DNA of 8,353 nucleotides from an uncultured Selenomonas sp. GTDB lineage: Bacteria; Bacillota; Negativicutes; Selenomonadales; Selenomonadaceae. The stretch covers positions 1 to 8,353 of the forward strand of contig CALJPB010000440.1 of assembly GCA_937981305.1 (NCBI GenBank), in the 5' to 3' direction. Positions 1 to 6,379 of this stretch are shown piece by piece. The number at the start of each line of letters is the position of its first letter. The stretch's first letter is position 1. Both the position numbers and the translations under genes were made by a program. The notes under the pieces are model-generated. The model saw only the letters and a list, made by a program, of their open reading frames with translations, did not search any database and was not told where the DNA came from.

Positions 1-351
1 CTTCAAGCTGCCCTGCCATCCGATAGGATAGTTCTCCTGCCAATCTTGTAGCGGCTCCGCGAACCGCACCTCATACATTTTGCCGTCGAGCCAGTTGTGC
101 AGGTGGAAAGAAGCGAATGTCCCGACCTTTGCAAAAAAGTCCATAAGCCGCTGCATATCCTCGGCGGGTACAGCTTTCCAAGAGAACGACCATGTGCGCA
201 GCATCCTCGTCGTACGCGGGCGCGTCAGCTTGTAGTTGGCATCGGTTTCCGTTGTGATTGTAGAATCTTTTATGCTCAGTTTATACGAATTCCCGCAGCC
301 GCTCGTTATCGGGATTTTCGGCTGCGGGAATGTTTCCGGAAATGTCAGCAC
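1..351 (-). CDS. Minor or distal tail protein, partial (3' end beyond window)
   Basis: An open frame of 117 codons starts at a GTG (351-349) and runs to the left edge. The GTG is the only usable start in frame: the overlapping ATG at 353 reads ATG-TGC-stop. An AGGAGGAG ribosome binding site lies just upstream, and the gene begins 13 bases after the tape measure stop. The protein starts LTFPETFPQPKIP, then has a W-x-F-x-W motif (residues 54-58), an FF pair (72-73), FASFH (79-83) and YEVRF (93-97). This layout resembles small beta-rich tail proteins encoded just after the tape measure, such as the lambda gpM, DUF2460 or distal-tail (Dit) families, which link the tail tube to the tip complex. 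It is a real gene on start signal, position and composition; the exact family is inferred from position and pattern and is not certain. Confidence 0.75.
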   Translation of the reverse strand, partial: MLTFPETFPQPKIPITSGCGNSYKLSIKDSTITTETDANYKLTRPRTTRMLRTWSFSWKAVPAEDMQRLMDFFAKVGTFASFHLHNWLDGKMYEVRFAEPLQDWQENYPIGWQGSLK

Positions 352-354
352 ATG

Positions 355-362
355 CTCCTCCT
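355..362 (-). promoter_or_regulatory. Ribosome binding site that decides a GTG start
   Basis: AGGAGGAG on the minus strand; its AGGAGG core lies five bases before the GTG at 351-349. It supports a non-ATG start for the tail gene that runs off the left edge. The nearby ATG codons at 365 and 353 are in a frame that closes at once. Confidence 0.7.
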
Positions 363-364
363 CA

Positions 365-3300
365 TTATTTACCAAGCGCCGTTTTTAGGTTCGACTTGAA
401 GCCGCCCACGTCCCGGCTTGCCCCATCGACGACAATATCCAGCACCATTTTCCTGAGCGACGCGTCGAAACGCTTATTCTCAACACTTACCCGGCTGTCC
501 GTCCTGTTCGTAATGTTGACGACAACGGTCGGCGCTTTTCCCTGCCCCCCGCCGCTGAGAGCACTCAGGTTGCGCTCGTTGAGCGGTATGACAGCCTCAT
601 TTTCTCCTGCCTCACCGATCATGGCGAGCGTCGGCGCGGTCACGATACCGCCCTTTGCGAACGCAGGGACGGAGAGCAGGGACGGCCGCGCATACCCTTT
701 CGAGAACGACACCCCCGTCGGAAATGAGTATTTCCCCGCCGCCCCCGTCGTCGCCGCTGCTTTCCCGCCACCGAAGGCACCGCCGAACGCGCCGAGGATG
801 CCGTCCACCCATCTTGCCGCCAAGCGCTGTGCGGCGATTTTCGCTATCATGGACAGGATGCTGTTGCCGAAGTCCCTGAGGACGTTCTGTGCCGACTTCG
901 TACCACGGATGAACTCCTCCATGGAGTTCGACAATGTGCCGTAGACGCTTTCCGCCGTATCGGCGATGTAGTCGGACATGCTTCCGTGTGCTTCCTTCCA
1001 GATTTTCACATAGGTACGCGCGAGCTTTTCCTGTCCGTCCATGTTGAGCGAGCCTTCTGCCGCCGTCTTGCCCTCGACGCTGCCAAGATGGGCAACGAGT
1101 TCGGCGACTTTTCCTTCACTTTGCAGGTATTCGATATATTGCTCATGCGCTTTCTTCAAGTCCTGTCGCCGCTTTTCTTCGGCTTTGGCGAGCCTAGCGT
1201 AGTACCATTCCGATACCGCCGCCTTGGATTCCCAGTCATCCTTGTCGCGCATGACTTCCTTTTCTTTTTCCTTGCGCTCTTCTGCGAGCCTTCGCACGGT
1301 GGTCGCATATTCCGCTTGCGCCATGGATTCATAGTCGTGCAGCACCTCGGCGTTGGCGCTCTTCGCGTCGTCCGCCACCTGTGCGAAGGCTGTCCGCTGT
1401 TTCTCCGCCGCCTGCTCCACCATCGCGGCGGTGTACGCATTGAGCTGCTTGTTCAGATTGTCAACAGTCTCTTTCGATACGCCGGACTCTTTGATCTTGC
1501 TGATCTGTTGGCGCTTCTGCGCTACATCCTGCTTGATCTTCTCGACGTTCTGCATGTACGCCGTATCTTCAAAGCCGCTGATGCCGTCCGCCATGGTCTG
1601 ATAGAGGTGCATCGCGTCCTGTCTGCCCTGTTCGAGCTTTCTTGCGGCATCCTGCGTCCTTCTTGCGGATTCGGCTTCTTCGCGCGTGCCGCTGTGCCTT
1701 TCCGATACCGTGCGCCCGCCCGTCGCTTCGCGGATGGAGCCGTAGCCTTGGACAGCGCCGAAGTAGCTCTCTGCTTCCGCCATGGAGATGGTCTGCACGC
1801 CGCCCGAAGATTGACGGCTGTTGACCATGCCATCGCCCATATAGATACCGACGTGCCCGGCAAAATCCACGAGGTCGCCCGCCTCCGGCTCGTAGCCGCC
1901 GCCCGCGCTGTGATACGCTCCCGCCGCGCGGAAGGCGGCGTCGTTGATGATGCCATCTGTATCTTGCCCGCCAATGCTGTCTATGCCTGCATCGGCGTAG
2001 ACGTTCGCCGTGTAGCTGTCGCACTGGATAGCGGGATTGTTTGTGATATTGCCCATCCACTGTTCGCCTTGCGGATGACCTGCGGCAATGTCCGCAACGA
2101 GTGCGCCGATGGGATATTCTACGTCGTAGTTCGTTGGAGCAGGGGCGGTGCCTTCTTTTGCCGCACGACCAGCTCCGCCGCCTCCGCCATCGTTCAAAAG
2201 CGCCAGCATGTCTTTTTGCTTTTCTTCTATCTCTTCATTGATTTGGTTTTGGGTTTGGCGCTGCAATTCCGCTTGCGCCTCCGGGTCATCGCTATGCAGC
2301 CATTCATCATACGTCTTTGGGCGGTTTGCATCTTTCCCCCACGCTTCACTTTGTTGTTCTGCCGAAAGCGTATAATAGCGACTGCCTCTATCGGTAGGGG
2401 CAGACGCACTCTCCGCCGCATAATCAATTTCATTTCCCGTCCCGGCTAAATCATAATCATCCCCTGTATTGGTTCCCGCCGTCACGTTGGAATAAATCTC
2501 CGGATGAACATCTTTTGAATTTACCCCGACGTATTCCCCGTTTACATTTTCAACAACCGTTCCATCTTCCAGTGTAATTTGTTCCGACGTGACCTTCTTT
2601 GCAGTCGCTGAACTCCGTTGGGCAGAAACATATAGAACATAGGCGACGGCGGCAGCAACGCCATACCACCCCGCTGCAAGCGCCCATACGGCGCGCGTCA
2701 GGCTGCCGACGGCAGTCGTTGCCGTTGCCATTGCGCCGACGGTCTTCGTCCCTGCCGCGACGGCAGCATTTCCCGTAGCTGCTGTGGCAGCTGTCAATGT
2801 ATTCGTCGCCGTTGTAGCGCCTACCGTAGCAACGGTTGTCTCCGTCTTTGCCGCGACATTCTTCTGCCCCGCGACAACGGCGGCATTGCCTGTGGCGGTC
2901 GTGGCTAAAGCAAGCTCACGCTCCACGCCTGCCGCAATCTGCCCGCTCTCTGCCGCACTGATATGCGCGCCTGTCATGCGTGCGCCCGCTTCTGCTGCCG
3001 CGACAGAGGTGCCGTGCAAAGCGGCTGTCGTTTCTGTCGCCGCTGCGGCCGCCGCCTGTGACTGCGCAGCGAACGATGCCCGCATCCCTGCGGCAATGCG
3101 CTCAGCGGTTTCGGCGCTCTTGAGCTCGATTTTCGTACATTCTGCAATAATGCGCGCCGTCGTTTCTTCCGCCGACAGATTTGCCTTCATCGCCGCTCTT
3201 ACGGCAGCGCTCTGCTGTCTCTGCGATTCGCGCTCTACAGCGGCAATTCGTTTGGCGATCTCGCGCTCATGCGCGGCGGTGACTTCCGTCTGCGCCGCCG

Positions 3301-4264
3301 TCTGTGCCGCCGCGCTCGCTATCGCCGCCTGCCGCGATCTAAGCCAAAATGCTTGTACTGTGCTGATTGCGCCGCTCGCCAGCTTGATGCCCTTGTAGGC
3401 GGCGACGAACTTGACGACGGCTGCCGTCACCTCACGGATTTCCGTCTTGTTCTGCGCGAGATACGTCGCCGATTCTGTCAAGCCCTCGATGATAACAGGA
3501 AAGACGCTCTCCGCTATGGGAGCGAGTGCCGACGTGAAGGCAAGCTGTACCTGCGTCGCCTCCATCTGCATGACCTTCATGTTCAACGCGAGTTCGTGCA
3601 TTTCTTTCGCATCAAGCCCGATGCTCTTGACGCGCGCCGCCGTCTCGGCGGCTTCCGTGTACTGCTCCAACGTCTGCGCGAGGGCAAGCCCCCTCGTTCC
3701 AAGCGTCGTCATGAGAAATTCTTGCTGCACGCCCGCATCTTTCGCCAGCTTGTAACCTTTGGCAAGGTTTTCCAGCTGCTCGTTGAGCGGCAGGATTTTC
3801 CCGCTCGCATCCGTCAGGCTCACGCCGAACAGGTTGAGCGTACTACGCGCCTTCTCGCCCGCCTCACTGTCAGAGAAAAGGGACTTGTCAAGGCGCATGA
3901 TCGCCGTGCTGAAGGAATCCACGTCGCCGCCCGTGAGCTTCAATATGCGCGAGAGCTGCCCTGCTTCCGCCGTCGTCACGTTCAGACGGTTGGACAGCTT
4001 ATATACAGCGTCTCCCGCCTGCACGGCTCCGTCTATTATGCTCGCCAGCCCGAAAGCTCCGGCCGCGGCAGTCGCCATGCTCTGAAACTTGCCGATCAGA
4101 TTGCCCGTTTCCTTCGATATGCCTGCCAAGGCGGCAGTGGCAGATTCCATTGGCTTCGTGCTGAGCGCCGTCTGCATGGCGCGCTGCGTTTCGTTCAGTT
4201 CCTTTTTCAGTTCGGACGAATCCGCGCCAATCTTGATTTTCAGCTCGCTGATGTTTGCCATCAT
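365..4264 (-). CDS. Tape measure protein with embedded NlpC/P60-like peptidase domain
   Basis: A 1299-residue tail tape measure protein, which sets tail length and is ejected with the DNA. It starts MMANISELKIKIGADSSEL; either of the two ATGs could be used, and the first overlaps the chaperone stop as ATGA. Residues about 60-300 look like the TP901-type tape measure core (KLSNRLNVTTAEAGQLSRIL and following). Residues about 300-520 are Ala/Thr-rich helix with an internal repeat. A hydrophobic stretch lies at 525-547, followed by an acidic Gln/Glu-rich linker (about 550-690). A putative NlpC/P60 domain spans about 715-845 (Cys748, His804, Asn815). Charged coiled coil follows to about 1090. Then comes a lambda-gpH-type C-terminal region (SMEEFIRGTKSAQNVLRDFG, from about 1113) and the common FAKGGIVTAPTLAMIGEAGE signature before the end. 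At roughly 1.5 angstrom per residue the tail would be up to about 190 nm, less if the peptidase domain is globular. Confidence 0.96.
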   Translation of the reverse strand: MMANISELKIKIGADSSELKKELNETQRAMQTALSTKPMESATAALAGISKETGNLIGKFQSMATAAAGAFGLASIIDGAVQAGDAVYKLSNRLNVTTAEAGQLSRILKLTGGDVDSFSTAIMRLDKSLFSDSEAGEKARSTLNLFGVSLTDASGKILPLNEQLENLAKGYKLAKDAGVQQEFLMTTLGTRGLALAQTLEQYTEAAETAARVKSIGLDAKEMHELALNMKVMQMEATQVQLAFTSALAPIAESVFPVIIEGLTESATYLAQNKTEIREVTAAVVKFVAAYKGIKLASGAISTVQAFWLRSRQAAIASAAAQTAAQTEVTAAHEREIAKRIAAVERESQRQQSAAVRAAMKANLSAEETTARIIAECTKIELKSAETAERIAAGMRASFAAQSQAAAAAATETTAALHGTSVAAAEAGARMTGAHISAAESGQIAAGVERELALATTATGNAAVVAGQKNVAAKTETTVATVGATTATNTLTAATAATGNAAVAAGTKTVGAMATATTAVGSLTRAVWALAAGWYGVAAAVAYVLYVSAQRSSATAKKVTSEQITLEDGTVVENVNGEYVGVNSKDVHPEIYSNVTAGTNTGDDYDLAGTGNEIDYAAESASAPTDRGSRYYTLSAEQQSEAWGKDANRPKTYDEWLHSDDPEAQAELQRQTQNQINEEIEEKQKDMLALLNDGGGGGAGRAAKEGTAPAPTNYDVEYPIGALVADIAAGHPQGEQWMGNITNNPAIQCDSYTANVYADAGIDSIGGQDTDGIINDAAFRAAGAYHSAGGGYEPEAGDLVDFAGHVGIYMGDGMVNSRQSSGGVQTISMAEAESYFGAVQGYGSIREATGGRTVSERHSGTREEAESARRTQDAARKLEQGRQDAMHLYQTMADGISGFEDTAYMQNVEKIKQDVAQKRQQISKIKESGVSKETVDNLNKQLNAYTAAMVEQAAEKQRTAFAQVADDAKSANAEVLHDYESMAQAEYATTVRRLAEERKEKEKEVMRDKDDWESKAAVSEWYYARLAKAEEKRRQDLKKAHEQYIEYLQSEGKVAELVAHLGSVEGKTAAEGSLNMDGQEKLARTYVKIWKEAHGSMSDYIADTAESVYGTLSNSMEEFIRGTKSAQNVLRDFGNSILSMIAKIAAQRLAARWVDGILGAFGGAFGGGKAAATTGAAGKYSFPTGVSFSKGYARPSLLSVPAFAKGGIVTAPTLAMIGEAGENEAVIPLNERNLSALSGGGQGKAPTVVVNITNRTDSRVSVENKRFDASLRKMVLDIVVDGASRDVGGFKSNLKTALGK
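1730..2122 (-). other. NlpC/P60-like cysteine peptidase domain within the tape measure
   Basis: Residues about 715-845 of the tape measure. A candidate nucleophile Cys748 sits in IQCDSYTANVYADAG, at the start of a predicted helix. The segment EAGDLVDFAGHVGIYMGDG matches the NlpC/P60 pattern of GDLV.F, then HVGIY.GdG, and puts His804 as the catalytic base. Asn815, 11 residues later, is a plausible third polar residue. NlpC/P60 enzymes cut peptide cross-links of the cell wall, and such domains are known in tape measure and tail tip proteins, where they aid DNA entry. The Cys motif departs from the usual DCSGLV, so the match rests mainly on the His motif and the spacing. A CHAP-type amidase fold is the main alternative. 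Confidence 0.7.
2618..2692 (-). other. Hydrophobic, membrane-like segment of the tape measure
   Basis: Residues about 525-549 (AVWALAAGWYGVAAAVAYVL and on) are uncharged and rich in Ala, Val, Tyr and Trp, long enough to cross a membrane. The segment ends the Ala/Thr-rich helical region and comes before the linker to the peptidase domain. Tape measures often carry one or more such segments, thought to insert in the host inner membrane during DNA entry. The membrane role is inference. Confidence 0.6.
2741..2908 (-). repeat. Two-copy 39-residue degenerate repeat inside the tape measure
   Basis: The peptide ATGNAAVVAGQK (Asn460) recurs as ATGNAAVAAGTK (Asn499), exactly 39 residues or 117 bases apart. 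Each copy is followed by a similar Thr/Ala/Val-rich stretch (TVATVGATTATNTL and TVGAMATATTAVGSL). The DNA copies have diverged, so this is an old duplication and not recent slippage. Repeat number in tape measures can alter tail length. Confidence 0.65.
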
Positions 4265-4641
4265 TCCACCGCCTCATCCAGTTCAAATTCTTTTCGCAGG
4301 TATTCTTCGTCTTCTTTGCGGCGCTGTGCCTGCCGCAGGGCTTCTTTCTCGCGCTCTTCGGGATAGAGCGGTGCAAGGATGTCGATGGTGGATACCGCCT
4401 TCGTGCACTGCACGCTCATAAGGCATGAGAGGAAATAGGCGCGCTTTTGGTCTTGGCGCTTCTCCTGTGCCTCGCGGCTTTCCAACATACAGTAAAATTC
4501 CCGCACTTGCAGGGCTTCGTAGGTTTCGGGCATCATGCCGAGGATGCCATAGGCGATAGGTTCCGTTGCCTCCACCCACGCCGCCATGGAGGAAACTTCT
4601 ACTTCTCTTTCGGCGGCACTTCCTCCGCTGCCGCTTCGTCG
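4261..4641 (-). CDS. Tail assembly chaperone frameshift extension (gpT-like)
   Basis: The second frame of the chaperone pair, reached by -1 slippage at 4647-4641; 126 residues are added to the first 108 of the upstream protein, giving a 234-residue fusion like lambda gpGT. It begins RRSGSGGSAAEREVEV as a flexible linker and continues MAAWVEATEPIAYGILGMM into a helical domain. It ends in a highly charged helix (EEREKEALRQAQRRKEDEE). The stop TGA overlaps the tape measure start as ATGA. In lambda, the extension binds the tail tube protein while the common N-terminal part coats the tape measure. An ATG at 4587-4585 could allow separate initiation, but it has no clear ribosome binding site (upstream is AGTAGAAGTTTCCTCC), which favours the fusion. 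Confidence 0.88.
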   Translation of the reverse strand, partial: RRSGSGGSAAEREVEVSSMAAWVEATEPIAYGILGMMPETYEALQVREFYCMLESREAQEKRQDQKRAYFLSCLMSVQCTKAVSTIDILAPLYPEEREKEALRQAQRRKEDEEYLRKEFELDEAVE

Positions 4642-4964
4642 TTTTTTCCGCGCGTGAAGAGTCCCGTCGCAAAAATCGTCTGCAAGAGCGCCTGATTGAT
4701 ATCGTCGAGCGTGCCGCCCGCCGCACAATGATTTTCAATGAGCTGAATGATTGCCGCGTCCTCTTCGGGCGAGGGCAATGCCCAACGCAGGGCGGCGATG
4801 GTATACTGCAAATCCATCGGGCGCAGGCTTCCGTGTCCCGTTTCCGCAATCACGGAAAACAGGGACTTGCCGATTTCCTGCTCCAACGCCATCATGTCAC
4901 GGATGCTCAGACAAAGTACGAGCTGCTTTCCATCCGCGGTCTTGAATATGGTCTGCTTCTTCAT
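4599..4964 (-). CDS. Tail assembly chaperone (gpG-like, short form)
   Basis: A 121-residue protein (MKKQTIFKTADGKQLVLCLS), small, helical and acidic towards the end (NDEAAAEEVPPKEK). It sits between the tail tube gene and the tape measure, the fixed place of the tail assembly chaperone in siphoviruses. The start ATG has an AAGGGAGA ribosome binding site eight bases upstream. The chaperone coats the tape measure and is not part of the finished tail. The short and frameshifted forms must be made in a set ratio; the slippery site lies at codons 106-108, near the end of this frame, as in other phages. The function comes from position, size and the frameshift signal, not from a sequence motif. Confidence 0.88.
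   Translation of the reverse strand: MKKQTIFKTADGKQLVLCLSIRDMMALEQEIGKSLFSVIAETGHGSLRPMDLQYTIAALRWALPSPEEDAAIIQLIENHCAAGGTLDDINQALLQTIFATGLFTRGKNDEAAAEEVPPKEK
4613..4647 (-). promoter_or_regulatory. Programmed -1 ribosomal frameshift signal (A AAA AAC plus stem-loop)
   Basis: The heptamer A AAA AAC (4647-4641) is in the correct X XXY YYZ register of the upstream frame (GGA AAA AAC). Six bases downstream a GC-rich inverted repeat, GCGGCA (4634-4629) and TGCCGC (4618-4613), can form a hairpin with a ten-base loop. A one-base backward slip puts the ribosome exactly in the frame of the gpT-like extension, which is open across this point. Slippery heptamer, short spacer and stem together are the standard arrangement of a -1 frameshift site. 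Confidence 0.9.
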
Positions 4965-4988
4965 TCGGTAAATCTCCCTTCATCGAAC

Positions 4989-5026
4989 AAAAGCCATATG
5001 AGCAAGCACCTGCGCATATGGCTTTT
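4989..5026 (-). terminator. Hairpin terminator or attenuator after the tail tube gene
   Basis: A perfect 12-bp inverted repeat, AAAAGCCATATG (4989-5000) and CATATGGCTTTT (5015-5026), with a 14-base loop that can form a further 3-bp stem (GCA/TGC). Read on the minus strand it ends in GGCTTTTG, so the T tract is short and the terminator probably partial. It lies in the only sizeable gap of the block (4965-5045). A likely role is to lower transcription into the chaperone and tape measure genes, whose products are needed in far fewer copies than capsid and tube. The arms also allow weak activity on the plus strand. Confidence 0.72.
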
Positions 5027-5045
5027 CCCTGCTTATCCTTTTTGC

Positions 5046-5531
5046 TCAGGGCGAGCCGCCCGGCGGCGTTCCTGCGGCTTTCGTAACCTCGCTGATCGGG
5101 CCGTTTCCTTCGAGCGTGCCGGAGAGTGTCGCGGCGCCGTCATGCGGCACGTCCTTGCTGAACTCCGTGACAGCCGCCCAGCCGCGCTGATAGGTCTTGT
5201 CCGGGTACTGCAGCTTGATGTCAACTGTCATACCTGCGCGGAAGGCGACTTCGAGCGCATCCACGCCCGCATCGTTGAGCATGACAAGCCCTGAGAGGTC
5301 AATGCTCCACGACTTCATTCCCGCGAGCTTCGAGCTCCATCCGTCCGTCGCCTTGTCCGATACGTCGATGGAATCCGCCTTCTCCGTCAGCTTGCTGTTG
5401 CGCTGCCCGCCGACGACCGTCCATGTGGGCGCGGCGAAGGTTCCCGTGTTGATCATGAGCAGGTAGTCCTTACCCACGGTCGCCGTCGAGATGTTCGGGT
5501 TGACGGGCAGATTCTCGGCTTTGATTGGCAT
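5046..5531 (-). CDS. Major tail tube protein, TP901-1 family
   Basis: A 161-residue tube subunit that stacks as hexamers around the tape measure to form the non-contractile tail. It matches the TP901-1 major tail protein family (Phage_tail_2). It has an N-terminal GKDYLLMINTG strand, then PTWTVVGGQRNSKLTEKADS, IDVSDKATDGWSSKLAGMKS and WSIDLSGL, typical of the family, and a length close to the family's usual one. It ends in a Gly/Pro-rich tail (GTPPGGSP) that is probably flexible. The start ATG has a GGAGGG ribosome binding site seven bases upstream and lies three bases after the stop of the previous gene. A hairpin terminator follows, consistent with high expression. No extra Ig-like domain is present. 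Confidence 0.93.
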   Translation of the reverse strand: MPIKAENLPVNPNISTATVGKDYLLMINTGTFAAPTWTVVGGQRNSKLTEKADSIDVSDKATDGWSSKLAGMKSWSIDLSGLVMLNDAGVDALEVAFRAGMTVDIKLQYPDKTYQRGWAAVTEFSKDVPHDGAATLSGTLEGNGPISEVTKAAGTPPGGSP

Positions 5532-5534
5532 TTT

Positions 5535-5939
5535 TTATCCCTCCATATCTTGTATGATTACTTCGAGGCGCAACGTAGCGCCATAGCCTCTGATTTCCCT
5601 TGGGTTCGTCTGAACCTCTGTGATTTCCTGATCGCATACGGCGAATCCCGCCGCCTTCATATCGAGGCGCGCCGCCGTGAGCACCGTCGCCACATCGTCG
5701 AGGATGCCGTTGATCTCGCTGCGGCTGTTCGCACTGCTGTAGACTTCCAGCTCCATCTCCGCCCGGTAAAGAGCCGCGTCCTTCGCGCCCGAGATCGATA
5801 TGCTGATCTCACCAAACGCGATGAGCGGCAGCTTCACCGTTTCTCCGACGTGTTCATGCAGCGGCGTCGTCTGACACGCCGTGAGCAGGTCACGGACGGC
5901 TTTCTGCAGTGCCTGCAACGGCAGACGCTTCTTTCTCAT
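5535..5939 (-). CDS. Tail terminator / tail completion protein, DUF3168 (SPP1 gp17-like)
   Basis: A 134-residue protein that fits the DUF3168 family, whose members (SPP1 gp17, lambda gpU-like fold) cap the head-proximal end of the tail tube and stop its growth. The N-terminal helix with LQALQKAVRDLLTACQTTPL, the central LPLIAFGEISISISGAKDAA and ALYRAEMELEVYSSANSRSE, and the closing beta segment YGATLRLEVIIQDMEG follow the family pattern: helix, strand pair with a GE motif, polar middle, long helix, final strand. Its ATG overlaps the preceding gene's stop as ATGA, showing translational coupling. It lies immediately before the tube gene, the usual place. Confidence 0.85.
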   Translation of the reverse strand: MRKKRLPLQALQKAVRDLLTACQTTPLHEHVGETVKLPLIAFGEISISISGAKDAALYRAEMELEVYSSANSRSEINGILDDVATVLTAARLDMKAAGFAVCDQEITEVQTNPREIRGYGATLRLEVIIQDMEG

Positions 5940-6379
5940 GGTTTAACTGCCTCCTCAAGCGCCTTGACAATCTTCGGCTCCGTTTCATCGAGCGCGGGCT
6001 TCATGAACGGTCTTGCCTTGCGCGCAGGGAGAATAGCGCGTCTCGTGAAATGTCCATCGAATTTCAGAGCCATCTTCCTTCTTGGTACGACGATGGACGG
6101 CTTGACGCCTTTTTCCAATAGAATGGAGTGCGGTGCTTTCGATTTGACGAATCCGCGATTGTTCTTCTCGTCGTATTCCATGACGAGGCGCCTCACAATG
6201 CCGCCTGTTGCGATTGGTGCCTTACTCTTCGCCGCCCGCATGGTGTCTTGTGTTCCCGTGCGTATCGCCGCCTTCATGCGACGCTGCGCCCCATCTTCAT
6301 ACTTGCCGACATCGCCCACGGCTTTCTTGATGGCATCCGTCAGATCGCTCTTAATGTAGAAGCCCTTTGTTCTTGCCAT
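5936..6379 (-). CDS. HK97 gp10-type tail-completion / neck protein
   Basis: A 147-residue basic protein of the HK97 gp10 family. The pattern is an N-terminal helix (SDLTDAIKKAVGDVGKYEDG), then AAKSKAPIATGGIVRRLVME, a central YDEKNNRGFVKSKAPHSILL segment ending in LLEKGVKP, and the closing ARPFMKPALDETEPKIVKAL motif. The last, R-P-F-x-x-P-A-x-x, is the most reliable family mark. Members act at the head-tail junction or tail-completion stage; the exact job is less well settled than for its neighbours. It starts one base into the previous stop (TAATG) and ends in a four-base overlap with the next gene, so its translation probably depends on the upstream gene. No strong ribosome binding site of its own was seen. 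Confidence 0.87.
   Translation of the reverse strand: MARTKGFYIKSDLTDAIKKAVGDVGKYEDGAQRRMKAAIRTGTQDTMRAAKSKAPIATGGIVRRLVMEYDEKNNRGFVKSKAPHSILLEKGVKPSIVVPRRKMALKFDGHFTRRAILPARKARPFMKPALDETEPKIVKALEEAVKP

Noticed and set aside
986..2449. 487-codon plus-strand open frame opposite the tape measure
   Set aside because: Antisense to a clear tape measure including its peptidase domain; odd composition rich in Arg, Phe and His; no start signal. Stop codons are rare by chance in this GC-rich strand.
2784..3398. 204-codon Ala/Val/Cys-rich plus-strand frame
   Set aside because: It is the complement of the Ala/Thr-rich repeat part of the tape measure; the low-complexity composition mirrors that coding strand.
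3269..4366. 365-codon plus-strand open frame opposite the tape measure N-terminus
   Set aside because: Antisense shadow spanning the tape measure start and the chaperone extension; no domain and very Arg-rich product.
4261..4728. Second chaperone frame as an independent gene starting at the ATG at 4728
   Set aside because: The first 29 codons from that ATG lie wholly within the upstream chaperone gene and give an Arg/His-rich nonsense peptide. The frameshift at 4641 explains the real use of this frame.
4965..5045. Possible internal promoter in the gap between tube and chaperone genes
   Set aside because: No pair of -35 and -10 like boxes with suitable spacing could be seen on the minus strand; the gap is filled by the hairpin and a ribosome binding site.
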